From assembly GCA_031277075.1 (NCBI GenBank), contig JAISLV010000165.1:1-10153 (forward strand): a DNA stretch of 10,153 nucleotides. The letters are read 5' to 3'. The notes beneath the pieces were generated by a model. It was not told the DNA's origin. It saw nothing but the letters and a program-made list of their open reading frames with translations, and made no database searches. The position numbers and the translations under genes were made by a program. The DNA is from Endomicrobium sp. (GTDB taxonomy: Bacteria > Elusimicrobiota > Endomicrobiia > Endomicrobiales > Endomicrobiaceae). This document shows, in pieces, positions 6,393 through 10,153 of this stretch. How positions within the stretch are numbered: the first letter of the stretch is position 1; each line of letters begins with the position of its first letter.

Positions 6393-6421
6393 TTGAAATT
6401 ACGATTTATCCGTTTTATTCT
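6393..6421 (+). promoter_or_regulatory. Possible promoter for the second half of the glutamate synthase cluster
   Basis: TTGAAA (6393-6398), a 17-base spacer, then TATTCT (6416-6421), beginning just after the right end of repeat C and about 90 bases before the ferredoxin gene. The -10 matches only four of six positions. It would let the last three genes be expressed even if transcription stopped within the repeats. The rest of the gap (6422-6495) is T-rich and shows nothing else I recognise. Confidence 0.3.
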
Positions 6422-6507
6422 TGCGTTTTTTTAGTTTTTTTAATACGCCGTTTGCGCGTCTTTGCGTCAATGCGTTTAATCTTCGTAGTTTATACAGAGG
6501 GAAATAA

Positions 6508-6969
6508 ATGAAAAAAATTTACGCCTTTGAAAGCAAATGTCTTGGGTGCGGGCTTTGCGAAGTTCATTGCAAAACGGCGCATTCAAAATCTAAAGATATT
6601 ATAAAAGCCAATAAAAAAGAAAATATTACTTCGGCGATAGTCATAGAAGAAATTTTACAGCCGAAAGCCGTGTCGTATTTTGCTTTGCAGTGCCGCCATT
6701 GTCAAAAACCTAAATGCGTAAAAGCCTGTATTTCCGGGGCGATGTATAAAACGGAAGACGGCATTGTAAAAAATAATAAAGACAAATGCGTAGCGTGTTT
6801 ATCGTGCGTTTTAGTTTGCCCTTACGGCGCGGTAAGAAAAAGCAAAGAGGGGAAAAGCGTTTCAAAATGCGATTTGTGTATTGAAGTGGGAACGCCGCAA
6901 TGCGTTTTGCATTGCCCTAACGACGCAATTAAACTCTTGGACGAAACGGAAGCGGAGGCGTTAAAATGA
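6508..6969 (+). CDS. Four-cluster [4Fe-4S] ferredoxin-type electron transfer subunit
   Basis: 153 residues with 16 cysteines in four groups: C11, 14, 17, 21; C62, 65, 70, 74; C94, 97, 100, 104; C121, 124, 132, 136. This is the layout of the HycB/CooF/DmsB-type polyferredoxins, where four [4Fe-4S] clusters form an electron wire. No signal peptide, so cytoplasmic. The third group ends in CPYGAV and the fourth in CPNDAI, typical ferredoxin endings. It overlaps the FAD oxidoreductase by four bases (ATGA), so the two are probably made together and form an electron-input module for the glutamate synthase subunits. Shine-Dalgarno AGAGGG lies six bases before ATG. The exact redox partners are inferred from position; a similar Fe-S plus FAD protein pair accompanies split glutamate synthase genes in Thermotoga, as I recall. 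Confidence 0.88.
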   Translation: MKKIYAFESKCLGCGLCEVHCKTAHSKSKDIIKANKKENITSAIVIEEILQPKAVSYFALQCRHCQKPKCVKACISGAMYKTEDGIVKNNKDKCVACLSCVLVCPYGAVRKSKEGKSVSKCDLCIEVGTPQCVLHCPNDAIKLLDETEAEALK

Positions 6970-8219
6970 AATACGTAATAATAGGAAACAGCGCCGCAGG
7001 CATAAACGCCGTTGACGCCGTAAGAAGCAAAGACAAAAAAGCCGATATTACTATAATTTCAAACGAAGAATTTCCAGCTTACGGACGTCCGCTTATTTCA
7101 TATTATCTAAGCGGAAAAATTAAGCCTGAATTTATGAATTACAGGGACGACGATTTTTATACGTCAAGAAATATAGAACTGCTGCTTAACTGCGAAGCTG
7201 AAAAACTTGACGTTGAAAATAAAAAGGTTATAACAAGTTTGGGAAAACAAATAAGCTATGACAAACTTCTTTTAGCTACGGGCAGCGTTCCGTTTATTCC
7301 GCCTATAAAAGAGCTTGCGTCGCAAGACAATGTTTTCACTTTTTTAACTTATAAAGAAAGCCGCAGACTCAAAGAAAAGATTACGAAAAAATCCAAAGTT
7401 GTAATTGCAGGCGCGGGCTTAATAGGTTTAAAAGCGGCGGAAGGATTATTCGGGCAGGTCGCAAAAATTACGGTTATAGATTTAGCCGACAGAGTGATGG
7501 CGTCGGTTTTAGATAAGACGGCTGCTTCTTTAATTCAAAGCCGCATAGAGCAAAACGATATAGATTTTAAGCTCGGAGTAAGCGTTTCTGAAGTTGAAGG
7601 CGGCAATTCCGTAAGCCGCGCGATTCTTTCAAACGGCGAAAGCCTTGAATGCGATATTCTTATAATTGCCGTCGGCGTGCGCCCAAACGTCAAACTTGCA
7701 AAAGACGCCGGGCTAAAAGTCGCAAGGGGAATTGTCGTAGACGAATTTATGCAAACATCGCGCGAAGATATTTACGCCGCAGGCGACTGCGTTGAATCTT
7801 TAGATATGCTTTCAAACGAAAATAAAATTTTGGCTTTGTGGCCTAACGCTTCTCAACAGGGCGAAACCGCAGGCTTAAATATGGCGGCTGGAAACAAAGA
7901 AAAAGCGCCTGTGGCTTTTGCTATGAACGCAATTTCTTTTTTCGGTTTGCAGCTGATTTCTGCAGGCATAATAGGCGAAGCCGACAAAAATTCAATTTTT
8001 GACATTGAGGCAAACAAACTGCGCAGACTAAATATTGTAGACGACAGGCTTGTAGGATACGTTTTAATAAACGACCAGCAGCGCGCGGGCATTTACACCG
8101 CTTTAATCAACGACAAAACTAAACTTTCAACGCTTGAATACGATATAAAAGCAAAAGATATAGGGCTTAGCGTTTATCCTAAAGAGTCAAGAATTTGCAA
8201 AATATGGAGTAAAGACTAA
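6966..8219 (+). CDS. FAD/NAD(P)-dependent oxidoreductase, likely electron input for glutamate synthase
   Basis: 417 residues of the pyridine-nucleotide disulfide-oxidoreductase fold, closest in style to NADH oxidase, rubredoxin reductase or the NirB N-terminal part. Seen: an FAD-binding N-terminus MKYVIIGNSAAGINA, where GNSAAG (7-12) is the variant dinucleotide-binding glycine motif; PAYGRPLISYYL (38-48); LLLATGSVP (101-109); a second Rossmann motif GAGLIG (149-154) for NAD(P); and the FAD-closing DIYAAGDC (268-275). No CxxxxC redox pair is visible, so it is not a disulfide reductase. It probably oxidises NAD(P)H and passes electrons to the adjacent four-cluster ferredoxin, doing the job of GltD from a different subfamily. 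GGAGG is seven bases before ATG. It overlaps its neighbours by four bases upstream and one downstream. NADH versus NADPH cannot be decided here. Confidence 0.87.
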   Translation: MKYVIIGNSAAGINAVDAVRSKDKKADITIISNEEFPAYGRPLISYYLSGKIKPEFMNYRDDDFYTSRNIELLLNCEAEKLDVENKKVITSLGKQISYDKLLLATGSVPFIPPIKELASQDNVFTFLTYKESRRLKEKITKKSKVVIAGAGLIGLKAAEGLFGQVAKITVIDLADRVMASVLDKTAASLIQSRIEQNDIDFKLGVSVSEVEGGNSVSRAILSNGESLECDILIIAVGVRPNVKLAKDAGLKVARGIVVDEFMQTSREDIYAAGDCVESLDMLSNENKILALWPNASQQGETAGLNMAAGNKEKAPVAFAMNAISFFGLQLISAGIIGEADKNSIFDIEANKLRRLNIVDDRLVGYVLINDQQRAGIYTALINDKTKLSTLEYDIKAKDIGLSVYPKESRICKIWSKD

Positions 8220-8953
8220 TGAAAATAATAAATGCGCAGGATATTTATTACCGGCAATTAAACGAGCTTGTCGACGAAGCCGTAAAAACAGACAAAGACA
8301 TTACTCTTGACTGCGTCTTCGGGCAGCGTTATATAGGACGCGGACTTCCCGAAGGCGTTAAAATTAAAATAAACGGGTTTCCCGGCAACGATATGGCGGC
8401 TTATATGGACGGCGCTGAACTTGAAATTTTTGGAAACGGGCAAGACGCCGTCGGAAACACTATGAATTACGGACGCATTATAATTCACGGAAATTGCGGA
8501 GACACTACGGGCTATGCAATGCGCGGCGGGGAAATTTACGTTGAAGGAAACGTAGGCTATAGAGTAGGCATTCATATGAAAGAATATAAAGAAGCGCGCC
8601 CTGTAATAGTAATAGGCGCAAAAGCGGGAGACTTTTTAGGCGAATATATGGCGGGCGGCGCATTGATAGTTTTAGGGTTAGGTCTTAAAAAAGGCGAAGA
8701 TTTGACGGGCAGATATTGCGGAACCGGCATTCACGGCGGCGCAATTTTTATCAACGGAAAACAAGACCCGTATAAATACGCAAAAGAAGCCGCGCAAGTG
8801 GAACTTACAGACACAGATAAAACGCTTTTACAAAAACATATAACGGCGTTTGGCAAATATTTTAAAAAAGACGTCCGCCAAATAAACCCCGAAAATTTTT
8901 ATAAATACGCTCCGCTAAGCAATAATCCATACAGCAAAATGTATAGCAAATAA
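8219..8953 (+). CDS. gltB3: Glutamate synthase GXGXG (C-terminal beta-helix) subunit
   Basis: 244 residues corresponding to the C-terminal right-handed beta-helix domain of GltB, made as a separate protein. In fused GltB this domain is structural, helping to hold the glutaminase and synthase domains together. Seen: repeated glycine-rich turns about every 18-20 residues: GFPGNDMAAYMDGAELEIFG (53-72), GNGQDAVGNTMNYG, GNCGDTTGYAMRGG (91-104), GNVGYRVGIHM, GAKAGDFLGEYMAGG (133-147) and TGRYCGTGIHGG (163-174). The start overlaps the stop of the FAD gene by one base (TAATG), with GGAG nine bases upstream. It is the last gene of the cluster; together with the first two subunits it restores all domains of the large glutamate synthase chain. 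The FwdC/FmdC family has the same fold, but the context points to glutamate synthase. Confidence 0.9.
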   Translation: MKIINAQDIYYRQLNELVDEAVKTDKDITLDCVFGQRYIGRGLPEGVKIKINGFPGNDMAAYMDGAELEIFGNGQDAVGNTMNYGRIIIHGNCGDTTGYAMRGGEIYVEGNVGYRVGIHMKEYKEARPVIVIGAKAGDFLGEYMAGGALIVLGLGLKKGEDLTGRYCGTGIHGGAIFINGKQDPYKYAKEAAQVELTDTDKTLLQKHITAFGKYFKKDVRQINPENFYKYAPLSNNPYSKMYSK

Positions 8954-9027
8954 GGCTGATAAACAACAGTTAAAACGCATAAAAGCTATGATAAATCTTA
9001 GGCGTCGCAATTGTTGTTTCGCCACTT

Positions 9028-9057
9028 GCGGGCAATGCAGGGCGAGGGGTTGCCTGC
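9028..9057. other. GC-rich hairpin in the 3' untranslated region of gltB3
   Basis: GCGGGCAA (9028-9035) pairs with TTGCCTGC (9050-9057) as eight pairs with one G-T, around a 14-base loop. It lies between the gltB3 stop and the terminator and is clearly GC-richer than the rest of this 214-base gap. It may be part of another repeat or a processed 3' RNA. No T-run follows. Confidence 0.35.
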
Positions 9058-9105
9058 CGCATGTAAATATTTCTCTTAGTATCTACAACGGCAATAACAA
9101 TATTG

Positions 9106-9142
9106 AAAGAGACCCTGAAATGAATTCAGGGTCTCTTTTTTT
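9106..9142 (+). terminator. Intrinsic terminator of the glutamate synthase cluster
   Basis: A perfect 14-bp stem (9106-9119 with 9125-9138) around the loop ATGAA, core AGAGACCCTGAA, followed by a run of seven T's to 9142. This is a strong rho-independent terminator for the plus-strand genes. On the minus strand the hairpin is followed only by a short T stretch, so it would act less well for the convergent gene. The stem core nearly equals the hairpin inside repeat copy A. Confidence 0.9.
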
Positions 9143-9167
9143 GGGTAGTTTAGACAAATACAAATTT

Positions 9168-10153
9168 CTAACGTCTGCTTCTAAATATTCCATGGAATCT
9201 AGCTGGAGCGTATAAGTTATTTGCTGCTCCATTATTAATTATTAGAAATGAGTTATATCCATTTGGGATACCTATATTTGGTGTGTTTGGCACGGGGAAA
9301 GAATTAATAGAAGTCGTCCAATTTGCTGCAGTTATTGTATTATTTTGTCTTTGTTGCGAAAATATAACTGCATAATGAAATCTTGCAATGCTTCTAAAAG
9401 GATGATTTGGAGATGTGGCGTCTTCTGCTTGCGCTGATGCAATTATTACATAGTATCTAATGTCACATACAAGTTCGTTCGGAAAATTGTTGTTTATCAA
9501 ATTTACAAAATTAGTTCTTCCTGCGGCGCCTGATGTAGGGGAAAGAGCTGCAGGAACGGCTATGTATAAAGCGTTAACAGCATCCCTGTAAATAAAATAG
9601 TCTGATCCATTGAAAACGCCTCTGTGAAGTAACTGTGGACCTAAGCCTGCAGCATTAGACATTATAGAAGGCATATATCCGTCAAGAGGTCTGGGGCTTC
9701 GTATTAGGGCGTTTGTTATCGGATCAAATACGTCTTCGCGTTCAACGCGGCAATGCACCATAACTTGAGGCAGCTGCGTATCTAAAGTATCGTAACGGTA
9801 AGAAGTTGTGTTCACCATAGGAAACCAAGTTGGGACTGTTATAGAAGGGTTGTCAAAAGACGGAACTCTATTAAATGGGATTTGTCTTCTTGTAGCTGTA
9901 GCGCTAGGCGTGCCAAAAATCCATTGTCCGCCTGCAGTTTGTTGAGATTGTGTTCCTGTTACTCCGATTATACTTTCGTTTGCGGTTTCGCTAGGGAATC
10001 TAGGCTGTAGTCTTGGTAGCCATATAGTGAAGGGATTGTTAACTTCTGCAGTAGTAAGAGCGTCTCCGCGCGTAATCCATGACATAAGCCATGCCGCCTG
10101 CTCTACTGTGCCGTCTGCTGCGTAAAAAGTTCTTGAGACATTGTATTCTCTTA
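9168..10153 (-). CDS. Unidentified protein, N-terminus beyond window; possibly a PilX-type minor pilin
   Basis: The reading frame stays open to the right edge: 22 further codons precede the first in-window ATG (10085), so 327 residues are visible and the true start lies outside. I do not firmly recognise it. The edge stretch VSRTFYAADGTVEQAAWLM resembles the segment following the N-terminal helix in PilX/PilW-like minor pilins (a pattern like 'SRxFYAADAGVEQA'). This hints at a type IV pilus or type II secretion pseudopilin whose methylated N-terminal helix lies outside the window. The rest is rich in Asn, Pro, Thr, Ser and Gln, with strand-like stretches such as CDIRYYVIIASAQAE and RFHYAVIFSQQ near the C-terminus, and only two cysteines. 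It ends in FRSRR. It is convergent with the glutamate synthase genes and shares no visible function with them. Confidence 0.75.
   Translation of the reverse strand, partial: REYNVSRTFYAADGTVEQAAWLMSWITRGDALTTAEVNNPFTIWLPRLQPRFPSETANESIIGVTGTQSQQTAGGQWIFGTPSATATRRQIPFNRVPSFDNPSITVPTWFPMVNTTSYRYDTLDTQLPQVMVHCRVEREDVFDPITNALIRSPRPLDGYMPSIMSNAAGLGPQLLHRGVFNGSDYFIYRDAVNALYIAVPAALSPTSGAAGRTNFVNLINNNFPNELVCDIRYYVIIASAQAEDATSPNHPFRSIARFHYAVIFSQQRQNNTITAANWTTSINSFPVPNTPNIGIPNGYNSFLIINNGAANNLYAPARFHGIFRSRR

Noticed and set aside
8988..9215. 75-codon plus-strand ORF after gltB3, with several cysteines
   Set aside because: It runs through the perfect terminator hairpin and into the convergent gene, and has no Shine-Dalgarno. 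The cysteines arise from a GC-rich patch and do not form a known motif.

Overview
The window looks like DNA from an anaerobic, diderm (Gram-negative-type) bacterium of moderate to low GC. The diderm call rests on a TonB-dependent outer-membrane receptor followed by a TonB-like energy transducer. The anaerobic lean rests on a glutamate synthase built from separate ORFs and carrying many Fe-S clusters, an arrangement known from groups such as Thermotogae, Clostridia and other anaerobes. An Elusimicrobiota (Endomicrobium-like) origin is my best guess from overall style, but it is not proven by anything here.

Left part (1-2621, minus strand): a two-gene unit. The upstream gene encodes a TonB-dependent receptor of the OprC/NosA copper-receptor family, with the CxxxM and HxM metal-site motifs visible. 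Its stop codon overlaps by 14 bases the start of a TonB-family protein that runs off the left edge. The two probably form a receptor plus dedicated energizer.

Intergenic 2622-3512: 891 bases without a convincing gene. It holds a long copy (A) and a short copy (B) of a dispersed repeat with short terminal inverted repeats, a near-consensus sigma70 promoter with an inverted repeat touching its -35 box, and a terminator-like hairpin with a U-run just before the first glutamate synthase gene. Together the last three suggest a long, possibly attenuated, leader RNA.

Centre (3513-8953, plus strand): five genes for a split glutamate synthase (GOGAT). In order they are a class II glutaminase subunit, a ferredoxin-fused FMN synthase subunit, a four-cluster ferredoxin, an FAD/NAD(P) oxidoreductase and a GXGXG beta-helix subunit. 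Genes 1-2 and genes 3-5 are each tightly coupled (1-4 base overlaps). A 401-base gap holding two further repeat copies (C, and fragment D) separates the two blocks. The likely scheme is that glutamine is hydrolysed by GltB1, the ammonia is used by the FMN/3Fe-4S subunit to aminate 2-oxoglutarate, and electrons arrive from NAD(P)H through the FAD protein and the ferredoxins. A strong intrinsic terminator lies at 9106-9142.

Right edge (9168-10153, minus strand): a convergent gene, cut by the window end and lacking its N-terminus. I do not firmly recognise it. A short stretch near the edge resembles the region after the transmembrane helix of PilX-type minor pilins.
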